Made by a program: the position numbers and the translations under genes. Positions 1 through 7,745 of a stretch of DNA of 64,000 nucleotides are shown here, one piece after another; position 1 is the first letter of the stretch; each line of letters opens with the position of its first letter. The notes under the pieces were generated by a model. The model worked only from the letters and a program-made list of their open reading frames with translations. It was not told where the DNA came from and ran no database searches. Origin of the DNA: Armatimonadetes bacterium UBA5352 (GTDB lineage: Bacteria; Armatimonadota; Zipacnadia; Zipacnadales; UBA5352). The DNA is taken from contig DHPY01000067.1 of NCBI GenBank assembly GCA_002411015.1, forward strand, positions 1-64,000, in the 5' to 3' direction.

Positions 1-45
1 GATCGCGTGAGGACCCAGCGTCCCCTGCCGCACGTTGAGGGGATC

Positions 46-285
46 ATGGCGCTCGAGCCCGAACTGAGCGTGCTGATGGCGCAGATCACGAGTTTCCGTG
101 CGCGCTTCGGGGGCAACCTGCTGCCCGAGGGGCGCGAGACGGAGTCGCTGCGGCAGGCGGACAACGCGCTGCTGTGCCCGGTGGACACCGAGCAGATCCC
201 GCTGGACGAGATGCTGCGCATGTCTATCTACGAGACGCTGCTGGCTATCAGGCAGCTTGAGCCAAGCGGCGACGCAGGAGTGTGA
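46..285 (+). CDS. small protein of unknown function (79 aa)
   Basis: This short reading frame stays open to the left edge, so it could be the tail of a longer gene. The ATG at 46 is preferred because a purine-rich gagggg lies just upstream and the residues before it look non-coding. The product is acidic and soluble, with no signal peptide or membrane segment, and I do not recognise its family. Its stop lies 4 bases before the start of the next gene, so the two are probably co-transcribed. A GTG at 7 is an alternative start. Confidence 0.45.
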   Translation: MALEPELSVLMAQITSFRARFGGNLLPEGRETESLRQADNALLCPVDTEQIPLDEMLRMSIYETLLAIRQLEPSGDAGV

Positions 286-289
286 TGTA

Positions 290-628
290 ATGCGCACGGA
301 TGAACTGGTCGAACAGATCGTGATGATCGCGATCCTCGTGGGCTTCCTGGTGCATATCTTCACCGGGTACAGCCCCGATTGGCTGCGCCTAGTGCTCTAC
401 TACGTGAGCCCGATCGTGCTGCTCGTGATCCTCTACCAGCGCTACAAGCGGATGCAGGAGGGCTTCGAGTTCTCCAGGAAGATCGTGGACTCGCAGCACC
501 AGGCGAGCGGGCGGAATGTGGTCGGGCAGGACCCGCGCGCGGATGGTGTGCAGTCGCCCTACCCCGGGGGCTTCCTGCCGGATCAGTCAGCGACCGATCA
601 GCAGCGGAGGCAGGACGAGAAGCGGTAG
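290..628 (+). CDS. small membrane protein of unknown function (112 aa)
   Basis: The ATG at 290 has an aggag ribosome site nine bases upstream, overlapping the end of the preceding gene. Two hydrophobic segments (about residues 7-25 and 35-50) are separated by a short polar loop and followed by a basic turn (YQRYKRM), suggesting a two-pass inner membrane protein. The C-terminal half is hydrophilic, rich in Gln, Asp and Arg, and probably cytoplasmic and disordered. No known family was recognised. It ends at a strong hairpin that separates it from the convergent epimerase gene. Confidence 0.55.
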   Translation: MRTDELVEQIVMIAILVGFLVHIFTGYSPDWLRLVLYYVSPIVLLVILYQRYKRMQEGFEFSRKIVDSQHQASGRNVVGQDPRADGVQSPYPGGFLPDQSATDQQRRQDEKR

Positions 629-666
629 GGGACTACATGCTGCCGCAATCAGCACAGGCTGAGTGG

Positions 667-697
667 AGAGGGCGCTTCCTCGGCGGAAGCGCCCTCT
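667..697. terminator. bidirectional hairpin between convergent genes
   Basis: A perfect 13-bp stem (arms 667-679 and 685-697) with a 5-base loop lies between the stop at 628 and the convergent stop at 727. There is no long T run on either side, so its strength as an intrinsic terminator is uncertain. Confidence 0.6.
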
Positions 698-726
698 GTG
701 ATTCCGCGGCGAGGCCAGCCCGGCGC

Positions 727-1722
727 TCAGATGGTGAGCGTCAGGCCGTCCTCGGGCACGAACTGGTGGAGGTACTCGGACGAGACGCGCAGCTCATCGA
801 GCAGCTTCTCCTCGGTCTTCGTGGAGCCCGGGATGATCTCGGCGATCAGGTACGTGTGATCGACCGGGTCGAGCACCTCGGCAAGCGGCGAGTTCGCGAA
901 CTCGTGGTGCGACTGCTCAAGCGCGTCGAGGATCGGCGCGATCTCGATCTCGCCGCGCTGGTTGTACTCCTCCGTGAAGGGCCAGTGGTGGCTGGCGTCG
1001 CGCGTGGTCTGCTGCAGATGGATGATCTCCGAGACCGCGCCGAAGCGCCTGCACCATTCGATGTAGTCGAGATCGGGGCCGCCGAGGCCGTAGTACATCC
1101 CGGCCTGGTGGCCGACGTCGATAGTGAGCAGCACCGGGCAGCCCTCCCGGTCGCGGTTCACCGCGAGGAGGAACTCCTCGGCCTGCTGGAGGGTCCAGGG
1201 GATCTCGCTCGGGATGTACATCTGCTCGTTGTAGATCGCCCCGATGCCCTTCGCGGCCGCTCCGCGGGCAAGCTCGCGGAAGATGCTCTGCACGCGGCCG
1301 ATCGCGCTCTGATAGGCGCGCTCGTCCTCCATCACCTCGACCGAGATCGCGTCCCAGTGGCCGCCGATGCGGTCGGCGCCCATCGCGACCGCGAGGTCGC
1401 AGCAGTCGAGGATCCACTGCTTCATGCGCTGGCGCGGCGAGGGGTGGCTGTGCGACAGGCCATGGAAGCGGTGCGTCGCGACACCTGTGTAGATGTCGGT
1501 GATCGTGACGCCGTAGCGCTCCGCCTCGGACTTTACCTGGCGGGCGGTCTCAAGCTGGAAGTCGCGGTCTCCAGAGAAGAACGGGTCAATGACATCCCCG
1601 CAGAACTCGTGGTTGCGGAAGCCGATCTCCCGGGTGAGGCGCATCCAGCTGCCGGGGCGCTCCCAGCGGCGTGTCAGGAACGCCCCGTTGATGCCGAGTT
1701 CGAACTTGACGTTGCGAGACAT
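727..1722 (-). CDS. sugar phosphate isomerase/epimerase family protein (TIM barrel)
   Basis: A 331-aa protein of the xylose-isomerase-like / AP-endonuclease-2 TIM-barrel superfamily. Metal-ligand motifs occur in family order: YNEQMY near residue 166, TIDVGHQAG near 201, IIHLQQTT near 236 and AEIIPGS near 293. Such enzymes epimerise or isomerise keto-sugars or sugar phosphates using a divalent metal. The start at 1722 has a gggagg site seven bases upstream. It is the last gene of a minus-strand run that also encodes an aldolase and a sugar/polyol dehydrogenase fusion, so a role in the same sugar pathway is likely. The substrate cannot be read from the sequence. Confidence 0.85.
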   Translation of the reverse strand: MSRNVKFELGINGAFLTRRWERPGSWMRLTREIGFRNHEFCGDVIDPFFSGDRDFQLETARQVKSEAERYGVTITDIYTGVATHRFHGLSHSHPSPRQRMKQWILDCCDLAVAMGADRIGGHWDAISVEVMEDERAYQSAIGRVQSIFRELARGAAAKGIGAIYNEQMYIPSEIPWTLQQAEEFLLAVNRDREGCPVLLTIDVGHQAGMYYGLGGPDLDYIEWCRRFGAVSEIIHLQQTTRDASHHWPFTEEYNQRGEIEIAPILDALEQSHHEFANSPLAEVLDPVDHTYLIAEIIPGSTKTEEKLLDELRVSSEYLHQFVPEDGLTLTI

Positions 1723-1764
1723 GTTGTGTCCTCCCAGCGACCGGCCCGCGGACGGGCGAGTCTA

Positions 1765-2859
1765 TCACTCAAAGTGCGTCACGAACCACTGATTGCCCTT
1801 GGGCGTGAAGTGGATCAGCCATGGGATGGTCTTATCCACGTTCTCCTCGTTGTCCCGCACCGTCTCCTCGACATTGATCACGACAGTGCCGTCGCTCTGC
1901 TCGGTCTTGTCAACCAGCTTGAAGTTCAGGTGCTTGATGTGCGGCGCAGGCGTCCAGGCATCCGGCGACCACTCCTGCTTGTAGTCCGGGCTCATCCACT
2001 GGTGCATCGCGTTCGGGTCGTCCTCGGCCAGTGCGATCATGAAACCGTAGAAGGTCGGGAGCATGGCGGCGTCAACGCTGGCGGGGTCGAAGCCCTCCAC
2101 GTTCGCCGCTGAGACAGCCTCGCCGACGCCCTCGATCGCCTGACCGATGCCGCCGATCACCTCGCCGATACCTCCACCGCCGTCGGTGTTCTCAGTACCA
2201 GTCCCATCCGGCTCCCAGATCTGGACCTGGTTGTTGGTGGTCTCAATAGTATCCATGGCCTTCCTGCCGATGAACAACGCGGCAACCGTACTGAGGATAC
2301 CGAGGAGCAGCAAGATGCCGCAGCCGATGAGGCAGATGGAGCCCCAGTTGGTCTTCTTCTCAGGGGCCGGGCCAGCGGGAATGCCGCCCATCGGTGGCGC
2401 GGACGGGGGCAGCGGCGGAATCTGTCCCGGTGGCGTGGCAGGCCCCTGTGGGGCGACTGGAGCCGCATAGGGGACGGTCGGCGGTGCTGGTTGAGGCGTC
2501 TGCTCGACCGGCGCCGATGGCTCGGGCGAAGGCTGCGGCGAGGTGCTCGCATAGGAGACAGGCTGGGGCTCAGGCGTCGGCGGCTCATACGGCTTATACG
2601 CCGGCTCAGGAGCGGCAGGACCGGGCACCGCCGGCTCGGGGATGGCCGGCTCAGGAGGCTCGGCGGAGAAGACCGGTTCGGGAGCGAGCGGGACGGCCGG
2701 CGCAGACGGTTCGGGCGCCGGTACCCCCTCAGCGGGCACCTCGGGCTCTGACGGGACGGCCGCCTCAGCTTCAGGCGCCGGTCCACTCATGGCTTTGCCA
2801 CAACCCGGGCAGAAGCGTGCACCATCTTCGACTTTGCGACCGCATTCAGGGCAGAACAT
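1765..2859 (-). CDS. zinc-ribbon, proline-rich, single-pass membrane protein
   Basis: The N-terminus is a zinc ribbon with two CxxC knuckles (FCPECG and FCPGCG). It is followed by about 145 residues of low-complexity Pro/Glu/Ala sequence, then one transmembrane helix near residues 170-195, and a C-terminal domain of roughly 165 residues beginning with a Gly/Asp-rich stretch. The last part resembles the small alpha+beta domains found outside the membrane in such proteins, but I could not name it. Topology would place the zinc ribbon in the cytoplasm. The ATG at 2859 has an aggagg-like site upstream; a GTG directly before it is an alternative. The gene follows a second, shorter zinc-ribbon membrane protein. 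Confidence 0.75.
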   Translation of the reverse strand: MFCPECGRKVEDGARFCPGCGKAMSGPAPEAEAAVPSEPEVPAEGVPAPEPSAPAVPLAPEPVFSAEPPEPAIPEPAVPGPAAPEPAYKPYEPPTPEPQPVSYASTSPQPSPEPSAPVEQTPQPAPPTVPYAAPVAPQGPATPPGQIPPLPPSAPPMGGIPAGPAPEKKTNWGSICLIGCGILLLLGILSTVAALFIGRKAMDTIETTNNQVQIWEPDGTGTENTDGGGGIGEVIGGIGQAIEGVGEAVSAANVEGFDPASVDAAMLPTFYGFMIALAEDDPNAMHQWMSPDYKQEWSPDAWTPAPHIKHLNFKLVDKTEQSDGTVVINVEETVRDNEENVDKTIPWLIHFTPKGNQWFVTHFE

Positions 2860-2910
2860 CACCGCTCCTCCTCTACTGATTGCTGCGTTGACGGCTATTT
2901 GATCCCGGTT

Positions 2911-3624
2911 TCAGTCCATGATGCTGATGATAGCACGAATGACAGTCATCAGCATCAGGAAGATCACGAGCGCGATGCAGCCGCAGCCACGTGAGCGCAG
3001 GCCGAAACCCGACTCATCGGTGGCCCGCCCCGCCTCGATCAGCATCTTTGCCCGAAGCTGCAGTGGGCTCAGTTGCCGCTCAGGGGGCATATCGATCCCG
3101 TGCAAAGCTGAGCGCTCGCGAACCTCAGCCCACATGCGCTCTTCAGCAGAAGGCAGCGGCGGGGGAGGTGGCGGAGTCGCTCCCATCCCGACGTGGCCGC
3201 CCTCCTCAGGCGTCTGCTGCTGCCAGATCATCGTGTCCGACTGCTCCGGGTGTCCGAGCCCCTCCTGGATCTCCCTGTCCGCCGCCTCCAGCAACGCCTG
3301 TGCCGCCCGGCGCCTCTCCTCCCGAAGCTGCGCCGCCGCGACGAACTCCTCGCGGCCTCGTGCCCGCAATGCGTGCGCGGGATCGGGAGCCACGGTCCGC
3401 TTCTCACCGGGCAGCGGTGCAGGCTCAGGGATCGCCGGGACGTCGGCGGCCGCCTCGGCGGGTTCGGGGAGCGGCGGGCCGGCGCCTGCCTCGATAGAGA
3501 TCAGGCCCGTGCTGCGCGCCAACTGCGCCAGCTCGCCGGCGCTATGCGGGCGCGTGCGCACGCCGCACTCTGAGCAGAACGCAGAGTCCTCAGAAAGCAC
3601 CTTGCCGCAGCTCTCGCAGCGCAT
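2911..3624 (-). CDS. zinc-ribbon membrane protein with C-terminal anchor (237 aa)
   Basis: Starts with a double-CxxC zinc ribbon (MRCESCGKVL...FCSECG), continues with a charged, partly helical Arg/Glu/Ala region, and ends in a hydrophobic helix (about residues 213-235) that would anchor the protein by its C-terminus. The ATG at 3624 was chosen because everything upstream in this frame is the shadow of the dehydrogenase gene. The stop of that gene is 27 bases away and the next zinc-ribbon gene follows after 51 bases, so all three are probably one transcript. The function is unknown. Resemblance to its neighbour is in architecture only. Confidence 0.7.
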   Translation of the reverse strand: MRCESCGKVLSEDSAFCSECGVRTRPHSAGELAQLARSTGLISIEAGAGPPLPEPAEAAADVPAIPEPAPLPGEKRTVAPDPAHALRARGREEFVAAAQLREERRRAAQALLEAADREIQEGLGHPEQSDTMIWQQQTPEEGGHVGMGATPPPPPPLPSAEERMWAEVRERSALHGIDMPPERQLSPLQLRAKMLIEAGRATDESGFGLRSRGCGCIALVIFLMLMTVIRAIISIMD

Positions 3625-3650
3625 CGCCCTCGCTCCGCCTCGCGCGTCGC

Positions 3651-6179
3651 TCAGTGCATGATCTGCCCGCCGGTGACGTTGATCGCCTGGCCGGTCATGT
3701 ATCCCGCCTGATCGGAGGCGAGGAAGACCACGACGTTCGCCACGTCCTCGTAGGTGCAGCCGCGCTTCATCGGCACCTGGTCGATGTACTTCTGCCGGAC
3801 CTCGTCCTCCGTGATGCCCCAGCGCTCGGCGTACTGCGCGTAGAGGCTGTCCACCCACAGCGGCGAGTCGAGCAGGTTCCCGGGGCAGACCGCGTTCACG
3901 CGGATGCCCTCCTCGGCGAACTCCAGCGCCAGCGATTGGGTGAGGCCGATGCCGCCGAACTTCGTTGCGGCGTAGGCGGAGTTGCGGAAGGACCCCTTCT
4001 TCCCGGACTTCGAGTTGATCTGCACGATCGAGCCGCTGGTACCGCGCTCGAGCATCACCCTGGCCGCCTGCTTCGCGACCACGAAGTATCCGACGAGGTT
4101 GACCTCCATCACCTTGCGCCAGTCGGCGACCTCGAACTCTGTGGTGGCGCCGGAGATGAGGATGCCTGCGTTGCTGACGACGATGTCGAGGCCGCCAAGC
4201 TCCGCGACACACCGCGCCATCGCGCCGGCGACCGACTGCTCATCGGTGACGTTCATGGCAACCGCGACGGCGCGCGAGCCGGTCTTCGCGGCGACCTCGT
4301 GCGCAGTCTCCTCCGCGCCCGTGAGGTTGATGTCGGCGACGCAGACGCTGGCGCCCTCGCGCGCGAGGCGCTCGGCGAGCGCCGCACCAAGGCCCTGTGC
4401 GGCGCCTGTGACCAGGGCGACCTTGCCCAGCAGATGCTTGCAGCCCGGGCCGTCGTCGCCGACGTGCCTGCTCAGGAGCGCGTCCTCCGCCTCGCGCGTC
4501 CATGCGCCGGCCTCGTCGAGCGCGGCGGCAGCACCGGGTTCGGCCTCCGCCAGGTCCTGCAGTTCAGTGAGCGGCAGGCCGCGCACGTGCGGGTAGATGA
4601 CGGCTTTGCCAGTGAGCGCGCTCTCCTGCACGGCCATCAGGCCGTCCCACGCGGCGTCCATCCCGCCGATGGCCGCGACGGCGCGGTTGGGCGAGAGTTC
4701 GCCGCCGACCGTCATCTGGATCGTGGTCTGGAGGTCCTCGATGCCGGAGCCGCTGGTGCCGGTGTACCGAACGCCCCGCAGGGCGACGTCGGAGACGTCC
4801 AGCGTGACCATCGTGCCGCGCGCGACGCCCGCGAAGATGTTATACATTGCGCCCTTGCCGAGGTAATGCGCGTTGCCCGCGATGATCTGCGGGACGGGCA
4901 CGAGCACCACGATATCGTCGAAGCCATCGGGCGCGTAGGTGTGCATCTGCTCATTCACCGCGTCGGGGTCGAGCGCGAGCGGGTTCAGCGTCACCAGCTT
5001 ACGCCCGTTCTGCCGGGCGAGCGCGCCGTAGCGGGCAGGCAGCGTGGCGAGGCGCTCGTCATCCACGTCGGTGGCGACGACAAGCGACGGCCCGTCCGGA
5101 TGCTCCAGCGCGCGCTGCACATGCATCTGGCCCATCGGCCCGGCGGCACCGGCAATGAGCATCCTGCCGCCCTTCTTCGGCTGGACCGAGCGGGTGGAGT
5201 TGTAGGCCGCACCGATGTCCAGGGCGCTCGCGCCGACGTAACGGGTGCTGTCATAGTGGATGCGGCCGGCATCCACCTGCACAGGGCGCTCCAGCGGCTC
5301 GGCGATCATCAGGCAGAGGACGCCGCCGGTTGCGAGGAGGGGCGCGAGGCCCTCGACCTGGTCGGCGGTCGGGTCTAGGAGGATGAGGTCATCGATGCCT
5401 CCGCGCGCCTCGGCGGCGGAGCGCAGTTCGTCCTCGGAGGCCACTCGCGTCACGGGGATGCCCGCGGACGAGGCCTCCTGCAGCAGCGACTCCAGGCTCG
5501 CCGGCGCATTGAGCGCGATGATCGCGGATGGATGCGGGCCCTCGGTCAGTGAGTCGGCGCTGAAGCCGCTGCGGACACCGGGACCTCCGACGATGGCGAC
5601 GATGCCGCCGGGCTTGATCGTGCGGCGGGTCTCCACGCGGTAGGCGCAGACGACGCAGGCCCAGGGCTCGGCAAGCGCGGCCTCGGAGTAGCCGATGCCC
5701 TCAGGGATCGGGATGAGGTAGCAGCCATCGTCGCCCTCAAGAATCGGCTTCGTGATCTTCACGAACTGCTCGAGGCCTCCGTGCAGCGCGTAGCCGAAGG
5801 CGAGGCCCTCGCCGTTGTAGTAGATATCGGCCTGCATGACGAAGCGGTCGCCGACGGAGAACTGGCCCTCGCGCTCGGAGCCGACCTGCACGATCGTCAG
5901 CGCAACCTCGTGGCCGAGGATGACGGGATCATTCCTGAGGTCGCGACCGGAGATGCGCGGGTGCTCCGGGCCAAGGCGCAGGACCTTGATATCGGAGAAG
6001 CAGAGGCCGCAGGCGTCCACGCGGGCCAGCAGCTCATCCGGTGCGATCTCGGGCATCGGCCACTCAACCGGCTGGCGGTCCTCGCCGAGGTTCTCGAGGC
6101 CGGTGCCGTAGAGCGGCCACGTTACGTTGGTCTTGGGTACTGGTGCGGTTCCATCAACAAAGCGGTCGTAGTCGCTCAT
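3651..6179 (-). CDS. fused medium-chain and short-chain dehydrogenase (MDR-SDR), sorbitol/sorbose type
   Basis: An 842-aa fusion. Residues 1 to about 560 are a zinc-type medium-chain dehydrogenase: catalytic Cys in DACGLC (about 55), GHEV (about 89), and two glycine-rich Rossmann turns (about 197 and 346). The structural-zinc Cys lobe is not visible. The last 265 residues form a complete short-chain dehydrogenase with TGAAQGLG (about 593), the Ser of QINSKSG, YAATK (about 735) and a C-terminus like sorbitol-6-phosphate dehydrogenases. The MDR part resembles SorE-type sorbose-1-phosphate reductases. A ggagga site precedes the start. An aldolase is encoded 29 bases upstream, so the pair probably oxidises a polyol phosphate or sugar acid and cleaves the product. 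Substrate is inferred, not shown. Confidence 0.85.
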   Translation of the reverse strand: MSDYDRFVDGTAPVPKTNVTWPLYGTGLENLGEDRQPVEWPMPEIAPDELLARVDACGLCFSDIKVLRLGPEHPRISGRDLRNDPVILGHEVALTIVQVGSEREGQFSVGDRFVMQADIYYNGEGLAFGYALHGGLEQFVKITKPILEGDDGCYLIPIPEGIGYSEAALAEPWACVVCAYRVETRRTIKPGGIVAIVGGPGVRSGFSADSLTEGPHPSAIIALNAPASLESLLQEASSAGIPVTRVASEDELRSAAEARGGIDDLILLDPTADQVEGLAPLLATGGVLCLMIAEPLERPVQVDAGRIHYDSTRYVGASALDIGAAYNSTRSVQPKKGGRMLIAGAAGPMGQMHVQRALEHPDGPSLVVATDVDDERLATLPARYGALARQNGRKLVTLNPLALDPDAVNEQMHTYAPDGFDDIVVLVPVPQIIAGNAHYLGKGAMYNIFAGVARGTMVTLDVSDVALRGVRYTGTSGSGIEDLQTTIQMTVGGELSPNRAVAAIGGMDAAWDGLMAVQESALTGKAVIYPHVRGLPLTELQDLAEAEPGAAAALDEAGAWTREAEDALLSRHVGDDGPGCKHLLGKVALVTGAAQGLGAALAERLAREGASVCVADINLTGAEETAHEVAAKTGSRAVAVAMNVTDEQSVAGAMARCVAELGGLDIVVSNAGILISGATTEFEVADWRKVMEVNLVGYFVVAKQAARVMLERGTSGSIVQINSKSGKKGSFRNSAYAATKFGGIGLTQSLALEFAEEGIRVNAVCPGNLLDSPLWVDSLYAQYAERWGITEDEVRQKYIDQVPMKRGCTYEDVANVVVFLASDQAGYMTGQAINVTGGQIMH

Positions 6180-6208
6180 CAGGGTCCTCCGGGTGAGATT
6201 CCGTGGGG

Positions 6209-6970
6209 CTATCGGCTGAGCAGCGCCTGGCGGTAGTGCTCATCCGGGCGCGTGTAGATGCGTGCGAGTTCGGTGTCGCTAAGCGGCCTGATGCCGCCCC
6301 ATGCGGCGGCGCCGAGGCGGACGCGCGCGGCTTTGACGGCCATCGCGGTCGCGGCGAGGACCTGCGCGGGCGTGGCGCCCATGGCGATCAGTCCGTGGTT
6401 CTGCATCATGATGACCTTTGGTGGCTCGTTCCAGCGCCCGATGAAGTCGTTCACCGCGCAGCCGACGGCCTTCGCAAGCGGCAGGCCGGGGTCGGTGTAG
6501 GGCACCCAGGCCGATTCCGGGCCGCAGCAGACGACCTCATCGGGGAAGAGGCGGCCGCGGATGGCCTCCTCGGGCTGCTGCGAGCACAGGAGCGCGTTGA
6601 TGGCGGTCGGGTGGGTGTGGCCGACGAACTCGATCCCGGGCAGGTCGAGCAGCAGGGCATGCAGGAAGGTCTCGACCGACGGGCGGAGGCCATCGGCATC
6701 TATGGAGGCCTCGATGAGGCCGGCCGCGACCTGCTCATCAGTGAGAGCTTCGGCTGACAGAAGTTCGCGCACGCTCTCGCGTGAGACCCGCACGAAGCCG
6801 CCGGCGTCTATGCCGACGAGCGTGGCGCCGGAGGCCTTCACGAAGAAGCTGCTACCATCGGTGACGGCGGAGGTGTTGCCCTCGCCGAGGATCAGGCAGT
6901 CCTCGTCCGGGTTGGCGAGTTCGCGCGACATCTCGATGAGTTGCTGCAGGCGCGTCTGAGCGTCTGACAT
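6209..6970 (-). CDS. class II aldolase/adducin family protein
   Basis: A 253-aa protein with the family hallmarks GEGNTSA near residue 30, the zinc-binding HTHPTA near 117 and QNHGLIA near 190. Relatives are L-fuculose-1-phosphate or rhamnulose-1-phosphate aldolases and 3-dehydro-tetronate-phosphate decarboxylases, which cleave or decarboxylate sugar phosphates with zinc. The start is ATG at 6970; residues upstream in this frame are not coding. The gene is 29 bases from the dehydrogenase fusion and follows a small membrane protein. Other bacteria carry an aldolase fused to an SDR for methylpentose breakdown; here the aldolase is separate and the SDR is fused to an MDR instead. Confidence 0.85.
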   Translation of the reverse strand: MSDAQTRLQQLIEMSRELANPDEDCLILGEGNTSAVTDGSSFFVKASGATLVGIDAGGFVRVSRESVRELLSAEALTDEQVAAGLIEASIDADGLRPSVETFLHALLLDLPGIEFVGHTHPTAINALLCSQQPEEAIRGRLFPDEVVCCGPESAWVPYTDPGLPLAKAVGCAVNDFIGRWNEPPKVIMMQNHGLIAMGATPAQVLAATAMAVKAARVRLGAAAWGGIRPLSDTELARIYTRPDEHYRQALLSR

Positions 6971-7061
6971 CAGTATCACATCCGGTGCGACATTGGGTTT
7001 GCGAGAGTATTCGCTCAGATCACCGAGATACCCTCCGCGCTGGTCGATTGGCTTCGCGCCG

Positions 7062-7406
7062 CTACCGCGGCAGCTGGCGGAACATGAAGAACGCCGCGCC
7101 GACGAGGCACAGGCTGGCCCAGAGGTAGTCCCAGGAGAGCTGCTGGCGCATGTAGGCCACACAGAAGACCGCGAAGATGCCCATGGCCACGACCTCCTGG
7201 ATGACCTTGAGCTGCGGGAGTGAGAAGAAGCCGATGCCCATGCGGTTCGCGGGCACCTGCAGGCAGTACTCGAAGAAGGCGACGCCCCAACTGATGATGA
7301 TGGCGACGAGCAGCGGCTTGGAGCGCATATCCTTGAGGTGACCGTACCAGGCGTAGGTCATGAAGACGTTCGACAGACAAAGCATGACGACCGGCAGAAA
7401 GCGCAT
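7062..7406 (-). CDS. DUF486 / DMT-superfamily small membrane protein
   Basis: A 114-aa protein with four predicted transmembrane helices matching the DUF486 pattern: an N-terminal LSNVFMTYAWYGHLK, then SWGVAFFEYCLQVPANRMG, QLKVIQEV and a final helix before FMFRQLPR. The family belongs to the drug/metabolite transporter superfamily as a short half-unit, probably acting as a dimer; no substrate is established. The ATG at 7406 matches the family's N-terminus. It is the first gene of the minus-strand operon, 91 bases before the aldolase, and could help import or export a pathway compound. Confidence 0.8.
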   Translation of the reverse strand: MRFLPVVMLCLSNVFMTYAWYGHLKDMRSKPLLVAIIISWGVAFFEYCLQVPANRMGIGFFSLPQLKVIQEVVAMGIFAVFCVAYMRQQLSWDYLWASLCLVGAAFFMFRQLPR

Positions 7407-7745
7407 GTGGATTCGTGCCTCGATGGCCCTGAGGGCCCTGCGATGTGAGCGACGTGGGTGAGGGCAACCGCTCGGGCGCCGGCGGTGCGAGTTCCACGCC
7501 GGCGACGGAGTTCCTTCCTGAGGAGAAACGTGGGCCGGCACAGCGGCCGATCTCGCCCAGGGGCGAGATCACCCCTCGCGTCCGCACACGACAGCGGACG
7601 CTCGGGGCGGCCCGTCCACGACAACGGCGATGGACAGCGGGCCCATCGGCTGAGGCAGGATTCGCGCGGCGGGCAGGGAAGTCGAGGCTCTGATGAGTGC
7701 GCCGCACGAGGGGAATACGAGCCTGCTGAGGAGCGCGACTTGGGC
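7407..7745. other. hairpin-rich divergent intergenic region
   Basis: This 339-base gap between divergent genes holds no convincing gene. It contains several stem-loops: gatctcgccc (7549-7558) with its complement 7561-7570, cgtccgc (7579-7585) with 7594-7600, and a weaker stem around 7627-7650. The stretch near 7600-7620 read on the minus strand resembles the ggggccgccc-gagcg motif of palindromic elements at 9.8 and 27.6 kb. No clear sigma-70 promoter was found. Confidence 0.4.

Noticed and set aside
379..2112. Long ORF of 577 aa on the plus strand covering 379-2112
   Set aside because: It is antisense to the epimerase and zinc-ribbon genes, has Arg/Asp/Val-biased composition and no family motifs; the minus-strand frames contain the conserved domains.
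3654..5378. Plus-strand ORF of 574 aa opposite the dehydrogenase fusion
   Set aside because: Shadow frame with His/Asp/Arg bias; the minus strand holds the MDR and SDR motifs.
7015..7707. Minus-strand ORF of 230 aa over 7015-7707
   Set aside because: It runs out of frame through the DUF486 gene and the hairpin-rich gap; composition is His/Arg/Leu-biased and no domain was seen.
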